A stretch of DNA of 64,000 nt from Scytonema sp045865695 (lineage in GTDB: Bacteria; Cyanobacteriota; Cyanobacteriia; Cyanobacteriales; Nostocaceae): positions 1-64,000 of the forward strand of contig NZ_BAACAP010000199.1 of the NCBI RefSeq assembly GCF_045865695.1. The letters run 5' to 3'. A program made the position numbers and the translations under genes. The notes under the pieces were generated by a model. It was not told the DNA's origin. It did no database searches and saw only the letters and a list, made by a program, of their open reading frames with translations. Shown here in pieces: positions 51,351-61,100 of this stretch. Position 1 is the stretch's first letter. Every line of letters starts with the position of its first letter.

Positions 51351-51908
51351 TACGTTTTGGTTATACCGATCCAGAGAATTGGTATTAGCAATCAGGTCAG
51401 AAATTTCTCAGATTTATGGCATTGAACAGTTGAGAGCGATTAAAGAAGGTATAAAAACGGCGGCGTTGCTGAATTATAGCGGTTTTCAATTGGGTGCAAT
51501 ACATAAAAAAATTATGGAACCGCAGCCTGTAGCAGCCCGTAGTAGATAAATCTGTACTTCATTCAAGTGAAAATTGCTATAAAATATGAATGATTTTTTA
51601 GACTCACGCGAAGACGAGCCAGTGCGTTGCGGGGGTTCCCCCCGTTGAAGCACCTGGCGTCGCAAAGATGATAAGGTTTTTCTGCGCCGAGTGTGACGAG
51701 TGCGTGCGATTTTCATAGTATTAATCAGCAACGCCAAAACGGCGAATACAGTTGAGGAGTTGCGTCAAATCTATCAACTAGAAACAAGCAATTGATTGAA
51801 GGAAAAGTGGATTAGTCCACGCAGGTGGACTTTGTTTGTGTAGAAGTGAATTCTATTCGCCGGATGTACAAGCAAAACCCGCAAGGCGCGGGTTTAAAAA
51901 CTGAAAAT
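51351..51908. other. Intergenic composed of nested repeats
   Basis: About 560 bases. GGCGTTGCTGAATTA at ~51461-51475 and its inverted partner TAATCAGCAACGCC (51721-51735) bracket a 107-bp MITE (51475-51581) and a segment with GTGCGTTGCGGGGGTTCCCC. A TCCACGCAGGTGGACTTTGT motif (51816-51835) and a GCAAGGCGCGGGTTT piece follow. No convincing gene. Confidence 0.55.
51475..51581 (+). repeat. MITE (107 bp) with TATAGCGGTTTTCA ends
   Basis: Starts TATAGCGGTTTTCAATTGGG and ends TTCAAGTGAAAATTGCTATA. The copy at 60223-60330 has the same sequence in the reverse orientation. TA at both tips would fit a TA target duplication as for Tc1/mariner-IS630 type elements. Confidence 0.8.
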
Positions 51909-52193
51909 CTAAGTTTCCCAAGGTGAAGGAATAGCAATAACTGATAAAACTTTTGCGACTTGCAATTTTATAGCTATCCTACCGCAATTCGGACAAGTCA
52001 CTTTAGTGTCCTGTTGTGGTTCTCTTTCATGCTGAATCAGTAGCCCCTGTTTACAATTCCAGCACTCGCAAATAACACGTCCTTGCGGTTTATCAACATC
52101 TAAAAGTCTAACGTGCTGTTCTACTTGAATTTTTGGTTGAGAGTTGCGATCGCGTTGTAGTTTTGGAGATGGCGTCTGTGTTTCTTGATTCAT
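51909..52193 (-). CDS. Small zinc-ribbon protein
   Basis: Protein of 94 residues, not recognised further. Polar N-terminal 25 residues, then GRVICECWNCKQGLLIQHER and TKVTCPNCGRIAIKLQ: two CxxC pairs about 25 residues apart (CWNC and CPNC), so one structural zinc ribbon. The C-terminal VAKVLSVIAIPSPWET is hydrophobic but short. May bind nucleic acid or a protein. ATG 52193. Stands alone. Confidence 0.6.
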   Translation of the reverse strand: MNQETQTPSPKLQRDRNSQPKIQVEQHVRLLDVDKPQGRVICECWNCKQGLLIQHEREPQQDTKVTCPNCGRIAIKLQVAKVLSVIAIPSPWET

Positions 52194-52276
52194 GAAGAAC
52201 TATTTTTTGATATGTAAGTGTGCATAGGTTAGTAACTGCACCCCATAGCATCTTAACGGAATTGTGGCTTTATCAA

Positions 52277-52591
52277 CTATTGATTTTGTACCGACCGATA
52301 GAAAAAGTAGTAGTGTTCTCGCTGCAAAACGCGATCGCTACCAAATTCATGATTATTTAGAGAAAGATTTTCTCGATTTTGACTGTTAGTTGGAAGTAAT
52401 ATTTGGACTATTAAAGGAGTCCAAACAGCAACGCACATCAAACTCAGTATCCCCAATAATCTGCTAGACCTCGCATTTTTTTGCTTTGGTTTTGCCTGTT
52501 CTGATTGACAGCAAACCATCTGGGAAGACCAGAAATGATTATTAAAATCGTAGTAACTCACGTGTAATCTTGTTGCTAAGTTGGAAAGCAA
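52277..52591 (-). CDS. Small hypothetical membrane protein
   Basis: Frame of 104 codons; an internal ATG (MVCCQSEQAKPKQKNARSS) at 52519 would give 80 residues and looks like the more natural start. One hydrophobic helix LLGILSLMCVAVWTPLIVQI LLP near the middle, then a polar tail ending YYFFYRSVQNQ. I do not recognise a family. Coding is plausible, not certain. Confidence 0.4.
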   Translation of the reverse strand: MLSNLATRLHVSYYDFNNHFWSSQMVCCQSEQAKPKQKNARSSRLLGILSLMCVAVWTPLIVQILLPTNSQNRENLSLNNHEFGSDRVLQREHYYFFYRSVQNQ

Positions 52592-52671
52592 ATAAAAAGT
52601 TTACTGAAATAAACTTTAATAGGAGAGACGAATCATCATAAAAATAGATTCTGGAAATTTTATAAATTACA

Positions 52672-52738
52672 GTGACCAAGGTGACTGGTCACTGGTCAGG
52701 TGGTCACTGGTCACTGGTCAGGTGGTCACTGGTCACTG
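52672..52738. repeat. STRR heptamer array overlapping a gene end
   Basis: TGGTCAC units interrupted twice by CAGG, giving a higher-order period (TGGTCACTGGTCACTGGTCAGG). The array contains the stop codon of the reverse-strand gene at 52726. Confidence 0.9.
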
Positions 52739-53802
52739 GAAAGCATTTGCCTAGCAAATTCCCGATGCAATTGGTACTGCAAAATCTTTTGTTGTGCCAA
52801 TCCATAGTTAGGGCTAGAAGTTGGTACACTTTCCATAAGTTTAATAGCTTCTTCCCAACGACGAGAAACCACTCGCCATTCAGTTTCAGTTTGGGCTGAC
52901 TTTGTTAGCTTGGTTGCTGACTTAGCTTTGTTTAAACCTCTTTGGTAAGTACTGTCTTCTGCAACCGGAGTTTCTGAGGGAGTAGCTAGTTGTTTTTCAA
53001 TATAAGATAAGTTTGCTGATACAGTTTTTTTCACTTTTGGCAAATTCGCAAAGAAATACATCCATAACCCTGCTACAGCTATTAACGCAATTATGAAAAA
53101 TCTTTGTAGGAGTTTACGATATTTGGTAATTAAGTCAGCTAGGCTAGTTTTCGTTTGTGGCGATTCCTTAGTGACAGGTATTTGAGTAGGAATCATTTCA
53201 CTTTGTTGGTTTTCTGGTTGAATTTCTATTATTTGCCCCTGGTCTACACTAGTTTCTTCACCAATATAATCATCTATAAAAAGCAAGCGATCCTTAAAAA
53301 GATATTCAACTTGATAAAGGAAAGCAGCACTAATAATCCAGACAATAGCAAAGAGAGTTTGTAAAGTTCGATGAGGTTGATTGTAAGTGGAGATGATATT
53401 TTCGGAGTTAACTTTAAATAGAGACAGGAAGGGAATACAAATTAAAGTAGCTATTAGGGTGGATAGAACAAACACTAACCAACTATACAAACTCTCCCGC
53501 CAACTAATAATCCCAGGGACTAATCCTTGAGGTGTTTTCACACTTTCCCCTGGAACAACAGGAATAAAACGGCTCAGAAAAAAGTGATGGAAAAAGGCGA
53601 TCGTAGGTATTGGAGAGATGAGTAACAATATCAACATGACAGAAGACAGTTCTGGTTGTTGAGACCACTTACTTAGATAGTGGTCTAACAAACTGCTACG
53701 TCTAATAAAAGCCCCTAACCCAGCCATAAAAACTGATATTATCAAAGCGTTTAACCATGAACTAGGGTAAGGCAGCCACATAGGTAATCCAAGTTTTTTC
53801 AT
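52726..53802 (-). CDS. Multi-pass membrane protein of unknown function
   Basis: Protein of 358 residues, not recognised. Four N-terminal membrane helices (about 15-33, 52-75, 105-130, 147-168), a polar loop rich in Gln/Glu/Pro (about 185-225), a fifth helix FFIIALIAVAGLWMYFFANL (about 236-255) and an extracytoplasmic C-terminal helical part containing W-x-x-A-x-x-L-M and VPTSSPNYGLAQQKILQY, which resembles a repeat common at the C-terminus of cyanobacterial membrane proteins of unknown role. ATG 53802. The last residues SSDQ and TGA stop are read from an STRR array. Confidence 0.65.
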   Translation of the reverse strand: MKKLGLPMWLPYPSSWLNALIISVFMAGLGAFIRRSSLLDHYLSKWSQQPELSSVMLILLLISPIPTIAFFHHFFLSRFIPVVPGESVKTPQGLVPGIISWRESLYSWLVFVLSTLIATLICIPFLSLFKVNSENIISTYNQPHRTLQTLFAIVWIISAAFLYQVEYLFKDRLLFIDDYIGEETSVDQGQIIEIQPENQQSEMIPTQIPVTKESPQTKTSLADLITKYRKLLQRFFIIALIAVAGLWMYFFANLPKVKKTVSANLSYIEKQLATPSETPVAEDSTYQRGLNKAKSATKLTKSAQTETEWRVVSRRWEEAIKLMESVPTSSPNYGLAQQKILQYQLHREFARQMLSSDQ

Positions 53803-54011
53803 CTCACACCTACCGTATTTTATTTAAAAGGATAAATTTTAATACCTTTATTCCACACCCTTTTACTTAAAATGCTCGATTACAAGCAACACATGAAGTC
53901 GTATTAAATATTAATAAAATTAGCATCTATCAAAAGAGGTATTTTATTAAGTTTGAAGATTCTTTGGGATCTTCAGTAATTAAGTAGATTGCCTACTGCC
54001 TATCATTTACT

Positions 54012-54094
54012 ATTGTGTGGCATAGCCCTACCTACAAAGAGTGGGCAGTGCCCACCCTACAAAGAGCGGGAATTTTAGCACGGAAAGGGAGTAA
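54012..54094. repeat. MITE-like element, GTAGGGTGGGCAGTGCCC family
   Basis: GTGTGGCATAGCCCTACCTA, then GTGGGCAGTGCCCACCCTAC and GCGGGAATTTTAGCACGGAA AGGGAGTAA; opposite orientation to the copy at 5752-5836. Confidence 0.7.
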
Positions 54095-54139
54095 TAGTCT
54101 TACGAGATGTGTGGGATTCAAAAGGGGAGCTTTGCTTCT

Positions 54140-54224
54140 ATTTCCCCCCTTTTTAAGGGGGGCTAGGGGGGATCGATAAGTGCTTAAAATTACAGCCAAC
54201 TACGTTTCAAACAACCTCTAAATT
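54140..54224. repeat. CCCCCCTTTTTAAGGGGGG element, half copy
   Basis: TTTCCCCCCTTTTTAAGGGG, GGCTAGGGGGGATCGAT, and an end GTTTCAAACAACCTCTAA. Nearly identical to 60331-60413 over ~85 bases, in the same orientation. Confidence 0.8.
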
Positions 54225-54512
54225 GCGTGCGCGATCGCGTTGAGAAATAGATTGTTGCTTTTATCAAGGATTGTGCAAATGCTTGAGTAGCCCAATTATT
54301 GTAAAAATAAAAAGATTTAATCCCAAAGACAGATATCAACTACTTCAATAGTCATATTTTCTCTTGTTTTTTTATAAGATAGGATGATGTTTCCAAGTTC
54401 TCATTCCTCAATCGCCAGTCCCTATTTTCAAAACGATTCGCCCAAAGTTTGTATTTGTATGAAATTATAGAGAATAGTCAATAAATTCAGTAAGCGATTC
54501 TGGTCAAGGCTT

Positions 54513-57500
54513 ATGACACGTCCTCCCAATTCAGAAAATGAACAGGAGCCTTCTAGCCCTCGCAATCCTCGTTTATGGCTCCTTTTGTTAGGACGTACTG
54601 GTCTCGCACTGGGTGTCGTTTTGCTGATTGGAATTGCAGCAGGTGCTTGGTGGGCGAGGAATTTTGTCTATAAAGATTTAGCACCGCTAGTTCAGACTAA
54701 TCTCGAACAATTGTTAGGAAGACCCATACAAATAGGGAAAGTAGAGCGGTTTTCACTGACTAGTTTAAGATTTGGTGCGCTATCAGTACCCGCAACAGCG
54801 ACAGATCCCGATAGAGTTGCTGCAAAAGCTGTAGAAGTGGAATTTTCTCCCCTACGGCTGCTATTTACTCGAACGCTGAGCCTTAATGTTACTCTAATCC
54901 AACCTGATGTTTACATCCAACAGGATAAGCAGGCAAATTGGGTAACGACTCAACTAAAAGCCGGGGAAGGAAGGGGTTTTATTCAAACTGACTTAGAATC
55001 GCTTCGGGTTCAAGATGGTGATGTCGTCTTAGATCCAACACCAAGACCGGGTAAACCTAAAGGTTCTGTGACGCTAGACCGGGTTAATGGTATAGCTCGC
55101 ATTCAATCTCAGAATCAACTTGTTAATTATGAAGTGAGCGCTCAACCAACCAGGGGAGGTACGGTTCAACTCGATGGAACAACTCAAATAAAATCGCTAC
55201 AAACGAACCTGAAGGTAAAAGCACAAAACTTTCAAGCAACTGACTTGAGCAGATTAATTGAGTTACCAACTGTTTTACAAGCAGGTCGTGTTGATGGCGA
55301 TTTGACAGTTCAGCTACAAAAGTCCAGTCCAGAACTGGCTGTCACGGGAACGGCTAACGCCTATCAAGTCACGTCCCAAATTCAAAACGTTCCTCAAAAG
55401 TTTACTAATGCGACTGGAAGATTGACATTCCAAGGACAACAAATTTCTTTGGAGAATCTGATAGCAAACTATGGGAAAGCGCCTTTAGTAGCAAATGGAA
55501 GCGTCGATCTCCAAAAAGGATTTAATATTGCAGCACAAGTTAAGTCAGTTAGTGCTAAAAATGCTTTAGAAACTCTCAATACGAGTCTACCAGTTCCTGT
55601 TACTGGAGATTTTCAAGCTAATATTCAGTTAACTGGACCTATCAAACAACCAACTCTGAGTGGAACAGCAAGTGCTATAAAACCAGTAACGGTCGATCGC
55701 GTGCTGTTTAATGCGATCGCAACTGGCTTCCAACTCAGCATCTCGGACGCAGCTTCTCAACTTAACATTTCTAACTTGCGAATAGTTCCAGCTACTGGGG
55801 GAGAAATTGTTGGGAAAGGTGAAGTGAAACTCGGAAAGGCGAGTGATGTCAAAGTTGACCTACAAGCACAAGGGATTTCAGCAGATGGACTCGCAAAGGC
55901 TTACGGCTTTACAACTCCCGTTACTATAGGTAATGTTTCAGGAAATGCTCAAGTTACGGGTTCCTTAAACAAACAACCTCCCCTGGCTGTCAATTTATCA
56001 AATATTCAAGCGACTCCAGCCGCAGGTGGAAAAATTAATGCTGGTGGTCAAATTCAACTCGTTCCTCAAGGAAACGTCGCGTTAAATATTCAAGCACAAG
56101 GTTTACCAGGAAATGCGATCGCACAAGGTTACGGTGTATCGCTTCCCGTCGCTGTTGGTGGTATTTCAGCAAATGCAACAGTGACGGGTACTCTCGGTCA
56201 ACCCCTATCAGTCAATGTTTCTAGAGTTTTAGCAACACCAGAAGTGGGAGGACGAATCTCAGCAAACGGTCAAGTTCAACTAGCACCCCAAGGTAGAGTC
56301 TTGTTGAATGTGGAAGCTAACAATCTTCCAGGAGATGCCATTGCTAAAGCATATAACTCTTCACCAGCGATTACCATTGGCAATGTTTCCGCAGATGCTA
56401 AAGTGACCGGGACTCTAGGTAACTTACAAGCCCTCGCCCAAGTCCAAGCGCCTACAGCAACCTATCCCACAAACGGACAAGCTGTCATCTCCCAACAGGG
56501 AGAAAATATTCTCCTTCAAGATGCTGTAGCTAACATAGCAGGGAATACAGTTAGAGCTAGAGGTCGGCTTGCACGAGGTCGCTGGCAAGCATTTGTTAAT
56601 GCAGCTAGAATTCAATTGAGCCGTTTTGCCCAAGTACCGCCGCAAATTCGACGGGGAATCTTAAGCACTCAGTTGAACTTGGCGGGAACAACTGCATCTT
56701 TCAAACCCGAAACCATTCAAGCAACAGGACAAGCAACTTTACGCAATGTTGCAGGAGGTACGGTTAATGTGAGAAACATTAGCCTCAACAACGGACGTTG
56801 GGAAGCATTGGCAAATGTTGCTCGAGTTCAACTCAATCAATTTTCCCAACAGCTAAAAGGACGGCTCGGTTCCGATATAAGAGTTGCAGGAACAACTCAG
56901 TCTTTTCAACTCGCAGATATTCGCGCCGCCGGTCAAGTAAGATTTTCTCAATTAGCAGTTCTCGCACAACCACTGGTAGCGCAAGTTCAATGGAACGGAC
57001 AGCAAATTGCGATCGAACGAGCAACGGCTCCCGGATTGAGTGCTGCTGGTATAATTGCTCTCCAATTACCGGAAAACGGAACGCCTCAAGTCTCTGGGTT
57101 TAATCTGGATGTGCTGGCGCGGGGTTATAACTTAGGACAAATTCCCGTACAACTTCCCGGTAATGTGGCGCTAGCAGGGTTAGTGGATTTTCGAGGACAG
57201 GTGAGGGGAACTCCACAGACTCCCAATGCTGGAGGAAATATTAGGTTACGTGGTTTGAAGGTGAATCGTGTGGCGTTTGACCCCCTATTAACTGGAAGAG
57301 TCAATGTTAGGGGAGGACAAGGTGGAGAACTACAACTTAAGGGGACGCAAGACCGAATTGCGGTTAACTTGAATTCCAATTATCGCCCAACGTCATTTCT
57401 GGTTCGTCTGAATAACGCTGTGGCTACTGGGAAAACGGAGGGAGACAATCTCCTCGTCAATGTCCAAAGTTTTCCCGTTGCTCTTTTGGAAGGTTTTGTA

Positions 57501-60068
57501 CCCGCAAATAATTTAGCTTTAAAACCTTTATCTGGGGAGATATCTGGAGATTTAGCGGTAAACTTGGAGCAGTTTAGTGTTGTAGGAGATGTGGCGATCG
57601 CCAAACCTCAAGCTGGTAGATTGGCTGCAGATTCGTTTCAAGGAAATATCAGTTATGCTGATGGCGCTGCATCTTTAACTAACGGACAGTTACGAATTGG
57701 TGATGGTGTTATTGCTGTCAATGGGAATGTAGAAACTGGCAATAATCCTCAATTCCAAGCTCAAGCTAGTTTTGAAAAACTGAATATTCAAAGAGTTTTA
57801 CAAGCAGCTAATATTTTTGGTTTTCAAGACTTTGCTTCTGGATTACAAATTCCAAAATTGGCTGGAGCAGAAGTTCTTCAAACAACACCTGTAGGTTTGC
57901 CTGATGCAGATATATTAACGCAATTACAACGCTTTGCGGAAATTGAAGCAGTACTTGCAAAAGAACAGCAACAGCGTCAGGAAGCTCGGACTTTGCCTAG
58001 TTTGGCAGAATTAGAAGGTGCTTTGAACGGACAAATTGAGGTCGCTGGTTCCTTAAAGTCGGGGGTGAATGCTAGTTTCAATTTTCAGGGTGATAACTGG
58101 CAATGGGGTAGGTATAAGTTAGAACAGTTAATTGCACGGGGTACGTTTGCAGATGGAGTTGTGACATTCGTGCCAGTACGTGTAGATTTGGGTGAAGGAT
58201 TGTTGACTTTTACAGGAAAGTTGGGAACGGAAGAACTATCAGGACAATTAAACGTGACTGATTTTCCTATATCTTTATTGCAGCCGTTTATACAGAATGC
58301 AGCAGTAGATGTGACAGGTCAAGTGGATGCGATCGCAAATCTTGCAGGGAGTATAAAAGACCCCAGTGCTACGGGAGAAGTCACATTAGAAAATGCAACT
58401 TTAAACCAGCAACCAGTGCAAACAGGAAAAGTTAGCTTTAACTATGACAACGCACGTTTGAATTTTGACAGTACTTTATTGGTCACAGGAACGCAACCAC
58501 TAGAAGCACGAGGAAGCGTACCAATTCCTTTGCCTTTTGCTTCCGTACAACCAGATAGCGATCGCATTAACGTTACAGCTAACGTTCAAGATGGAGGCTT
58601 AGCGCTGTTAAACGCATTTACCGACCAAGTTGCTTGGGTAGACGGTCAAGGACAAGTAAATGTAGAGATTGGGGGTACTTTAAAGCAACCAACGATTACA
58701 GGAACTGCCACAGTTAATAATGCAACTTTTCAAGCACAAGCCCTACAAGATCCATTAACCGGTGTAACGGGAACACTAGAATTTAATGGCAATAAAGTAG
58801 ATGTCCAAAGCATTCAAGGGCAATACAATAATCAAGGAAATTTGACGGCTGAGGGAATTATCCCCATTTTTGCAAGTCAACAAGCTCAACAGCAAGCAGC
58901 AACAAATCCCCTCACCGTATCTCTGCAAAATTTGAATTTGAGTGTACAAAACCTGTATCAAGGCGGTGTCAGTGGTAATGCCGTCATTGGGGGAAGTGTT
59001 TTGAAACCCGATATCAGTGGTGAAATTCTTTTAAGTGATGGTCAAGTCAGGATTGGACAACAAGCGGCTGGTAATACTCCACAAGGAGGTCGTACAAAAA
59101 GTAATGCAGTCTCAGCCACCACAACAGCTCAAAATACAGATGGTTCAAAAGGTTCTGCTGCACCCGCACTTACCGATTCTCCTATCAAGTTTACAAATTT
59201 AAAGCTTGTTTTAGGCGATGATATTCGCATCACCACGCAACCACTTTTTGGTAGTTTCGTACCTTCTGTAGCAGATCCAACGCAATCCGTACTCAGCTTT
59301 AACGCCAAGGGAGACTTGAATATCAATGGCACTTTAGCAAAACCCATACCAGAAGGAACTATTCGTCTTACGGGTGGACAAGTTAATTTATTTTCAACTC
59401 AGTTTACCTTAGTGCGAGGTTACGAACACACAGCACAGTTTATTCCCAGTCGGGGACTTGACCCGATTCTAGATGTCCGAATGATTGCTCTTGTACCGGA
59501 AGCAAGAGGAAGTAGGATTTTGGCTTCTCCCGTACTTTCTTCAGAAATTAGTGACGTTCCTTCTACAAGTATTGGAACTTTAAGAACGGTAAGGGTTCAA
59601 GCAAGAGTTGAAGGACCAGCCAGTCAGCTAGCTGATAATTTGCAATTAACAAGCGAACCCCGTCGCAGCGAACCGGAAATTATTGCGTTATTAGGTGGAT
59701 CGATTATTAATTCATTGGGTGGATCGGACCCTGCTTTGGGACTTGCTACCTTTGCAGGTTCTACGGTATTGGGGGGACTGCAAGGAAGTATTAGTGCGTT
59801 AGGACAAGCGATCGGATTCAGTGAATTTCGGATATTTCCAACAAATGTTGCCAATGAAGCATCGAGAGCTTCCGTGTTAGGTTTAGCTGCAGAAGGTGTC
59901 TTCGATATTAACAAGAGTATCTCTGTTTCACTCTCTAGGGTTTTCTTAACCAATGAACCTTTCCGTTACAACGTGCTTTACCGGGTGAACGACAACACTC
60001 TCGTGCGCGGTTCCACAGATTTAGAAGATGAAAGTCGCTTGGAATTTGAGTATGAAACACGGTTTTAA
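54513..60068 (+). CDS. tamB: TamB-family (translocation and assembly module) giant protein
   Basis: Inner-membrane-anchored AsmA-like/TamB (DUF490) protein of 1851 residues that spans the periplasm as a long beta-groove and helps lipid transport or barrel-protein assembly. One N-terminal membrane helix LLGRTGLALGVVLLIGIAAG (about 26-45), then DLAPLVQTNLEQLLGRPIQI GKVERFSL, the AsmA-type start. The body is a series of ~85-residue beta repeats (ATPAAGGKINAGGQIQL, GNVSGNAQVTGSL and similar), a short helical insert LQRFAEIEAVLAKEQQQRQE (about 1140-1160), and the C-terminal TamB domain with SEPRRSEPEIIALLGGSIIN and FGEYETRF-like LEFEYETRF end. ATG 54513. The partner BamA/Omp85 is 10 kb upstream. 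Longer than proteobacterial TamB (~1250). Confidence 0.93.
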   Translation: MTRPPNSENEQEPSSPRNPRLWLLLLGRTGLALGVVLLIGIAAGAWWARNFVYKDLAPLVQTNLEQLLGRPIQIGKVERFSLTSLRFGALSVPATATDPDRVAAKAVEVEFSPLRLLFTRTLSLNVTLIQPDVYIQQDKQANWVTTQLKAGEGRGFIQTDLESLRVQDGDVVLDPTPRPGKPKGSVTLDRVNGIARIQSQNQLVNYEVSAQPTRGGTVQLDGTTQIKSLQTNLKVKAQNFQATDLSRLIELPTVLQAGRVDGDLTVQLQKSSPELAVTGTANAYQVTSQIQNVPQKFTNATGRLTFQGQQISLENLIANYGKAPLVANGSVDLQKGFNIAAQVKSVSAKNALETLNTSLPVPVTGDFQANIQLTGPIKQPTLSGTASAIKPVTVDRVLFNAIATGFQLSISDAASQLNISNLRIVPATGGEIVGKGEVKLGKASDVKVDLQAQGISADGLAKAYGFTTPVTIGNVSGNAQVTGSLNKQPPLAVNLSNIQATPAAGGKINAGGQIQLVPQGNVALNIQAQGLPGNAIAQGYGVSLPVAVGGISANATVTGTLGQPLSVNVSRVLATPEVGGRISANGQVQLAPQGRVLLNVEANNLPGDAIAKAYNSSPAITIGNVSADAKVTGTLGNLQALAQVQAPTATYPTNGQAVISQQGENILLQDAVANIAGNTVRARGRLARGRWQAFVNAARIQLSRFAQVPPQIRRGILSTQLNLAGTTASFKPETIQATGQATLRNVAGGTVNVRNISLNNGRWEALANVARVQLNQFSQQLKGRLGSDIRVAGTTQSFQLADIRAAGQVRFSQLAVLAQPLVAQVQWNGQQIAIERATAPGLSAAGIIALQLPENGTPQVSGFNLDVLARGYNLGQIPVQLPGNVALAGLVDFRGQVRGTPQTPNAGGNIRLRGLKVNRVAFDPLLTGRVNVRGGQGGELQLKGTQDRIAVNLNSNYRPTSFLVRLNNAVATGKTEGDNLLVNVQSFPVALLEGFVPANNLALKPLSGEISGDLAVNLEQFSVVGDVAIAKPQAGRLAADSFQGNISYADGAASLTNGQLRIGDGVIAVNGNVETGNNPQFQAQASFEKLNIQRVLQAANIFGFQDFASGLQIPKLAGAEVLQTTPVGLPDADILTQLQRFAEIEAVLAKEQQQRQEARTLPSLAELEGALNGQIEVAGSLKSGVNASFNFQGDNWQWGRYKLEQLIARGTFADGVVTFVPVRVDLGEGLLTFTGKLGTEELSGQLNVTDFPISLLQPFIQNAAVDVTGQVDAIANLAGSIKDPSATGEVTLENATLNQQPVQTGKVSFNYDNARLNFDSTLLVTGTQPLEARGSVPIPLPFASVQPDSDRINVTANVQDGGLALLNAFTDQVAWVDGQGQVNVEIGGTLKQPTITGTATVNNATFQAQALQDPLTGVTGTLEFNGNKVDVQSIQGQYNNQGNLTAEGIIPIFASQQAQQQAATNPLTVSLQNLNLSVQNLYQGGVSGNAVIGGSVLKPDISGEILLSDGQVRIGQQAAGNTPQGGRTKSNAVSATTTAQNTDGSKGSAAPALTDSPIKFTNLKLVLGDDIRITTQPLFGSFVPSVADPTQSVLSFNAKGDLNINGTLAKPIPEGTIRLTGGQVNLFSTQFTLVRGYEHTAQFIPSRGLDPILDVRMIALVPEARGSRILASPVLSSEISDVPSTSIGTLRTVRVQARVEGPASQLADNLQLTSEPRRSEPEIIALLGGSIINSLGGSDPALGLATFAGSTVLGGLQGSISALGQAIGFSEFRIFPTNVANEASRASVLGLAAEGVFDINKSISVSLSRVFLTNEPFRYNVLYRVNDNTLVRGSTDLEDESRLEFEYETRF

Positions 60069-60135
60069 ATCCAATACCCGCGAACAAAATTCACAAGCCG
60101 CGTAGGTTGGGTTGAGGAACGAAACCCAACATTCT

Positions 60136-60413
60136 TAAGAGGGTGTTTCAAAAGTCCTTTCATGAGTAGCAATCATATTCAAGATCCCCCTAAATCCCCC
60201 TTAATAAGGGGGACTTTAAGAATATAGCGGTTCTCACTTGAATGAAGTACAGATTTATCTGCGTTGAGGGTGCGTGCATCTGCGGTTCCATAACTTTTGT
60301 GTGTATTGCACCCAATTGAAAACCGCTATATTTCCCCCCTTTTTAAGGGGGGCTAGGGGGGATCGATGAGTGCCTAAAATCACAGCCTACCACTTTTCAA
60401 ACAACCTCTAAGA
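60136..60413. repeat. Outer MITE with GAGG(G/T)TGTTT ends, interrupted by a second MITE
   Basis: Left end AGAGGGTGTTTCAAAAG (60137), right end CTTTTCAAACAACCTCT; inverted to each other. Inside: CCCCCTAAATCCCCCTTAAT AAGGGGG on the left and CCCCCCTTTTTAAGGGGGGC on the right. The 108-bp element at 60223-60330 splits it. Confidence 0.7.
60223..60330 (-). repeat. MITE (108 bp) with TATAGCGGTT ends, nested
   Basis: TATAGCGGTTCTCACTTGAA at the left and CAATTGAAAACCGCTATA at the right; reverse-orientation copy of 51475-51581. Confidence 0.85.
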
Positions 60414-60691
60414 TTTGGATATCTTTTTTTTGATCGCTCCTCTCATCCATCTCGATTTAGTAACAGTAAAAGCAAAGAATCCAGCACCACTAAGAGCGAT
60501 CGCAGTGTCTAAAATTCCTTTCCCATTTTCCCCCAACCAATTACTCCCTGAGCGTGCTCTTATGATTACCTATGGGCGTAGAGTGGGCAATGCCCACCCT
60601 ACAAAATTCGGTAATTTTAGAGCCCAAAGGGAGTAATTTATGTATTTTCCTTCTTAGTAATTAATATCATGTCCGCTCATATACCCTGAAT
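60414..60691. other. Intergenic with a partial MITE-like copy
   Basis: GTAGAGTGGGCAATGCCCAC continuing to CGGTAATTTTAGAGCCCAAA GGGAGTAATT (60577-60640) is a copy of the GTAGGGTGGGC family. A 73-codon frame here is not convincing as a gene. Confidence 0.55.
60682..60691. repeat. Target-site duplication, left copy
   Basis: TACCCTGAAT directly before the left inverted repeat of the IS4-type element; identical to 63444-63453. Confidence 0.8.
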
Positions 60692-61026
60692 CAATACTAC
60701 TCGGTTAAGGAAAATAGGGGAGAAAATCAAGACCCTAATGTTCGCGTTATGTTTACGAGAACAATAAAGCGATAAAACTCCCCTGACGCACCCCCTACTG
60801 TCACAATCGGTTTTTTCGGACGAGTCTACTATAAAAGCTGTACTTTATACAAAAATGGTGAAAAGTCAGGGCGATCGCCAACCCCAAATCCGCAAACGTT
60901 CAAAATTCGTAGTGTGACAATGGGCGGGTGTGGAAGGTAGGATAAAATACTCTCTGGTCAACACGGCGATCGGCGCTGTTTCAGCTTGCGCCTTCATGCG
61001 ATCGCAAAAAAACTTGACTGTTAATT
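60692..61026. repeat. Left 335-bp inverted repeat of the IS4-type element
   Basis: Starts CAATACTACTCGGTTAAGG and ends CTTGACTGTTAATT. Contains GCGATCGCC and GCGATCGC (HIP1) sites. Differs from the other arm at GTTATGTTT versus GTTGTGTTT and at two bases near GATCGGCGCTG. Confidence 0.85.
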
Positions 61027-61100
61027 GACAAAAATATACCTAAAACGTAAATGATAAATTAAAAATGAACGGCTGACTATGATTTCAAACAGAAATTTAA

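Larger units (their letters stand above)
53803..54512. other. Intergenic with two repeat elements
   Basis: About 700 bases. 54012-54094: GTAGGGTGGGC-family element. 54140-54224: CCCCCCTTTTTAAGGGGGGC element ending CAAACAACCTCTAA. The remainder is AT-rich; the tamB promoter should lie near 54370-54500. Confidence 0.55.

Noticed and set aside
51343..51549. 68-codon forward ORF after the endonuclease
   Set aside because: Its second half is the MITE at 51475-51581, and the rest has no recognisable domain; it is more likely repeat-derived.
60415..60636. 73-codon forward ORF before the IS4-type element
   Set aside because: It runs through a dispersed repeat copy and lacks coding character.
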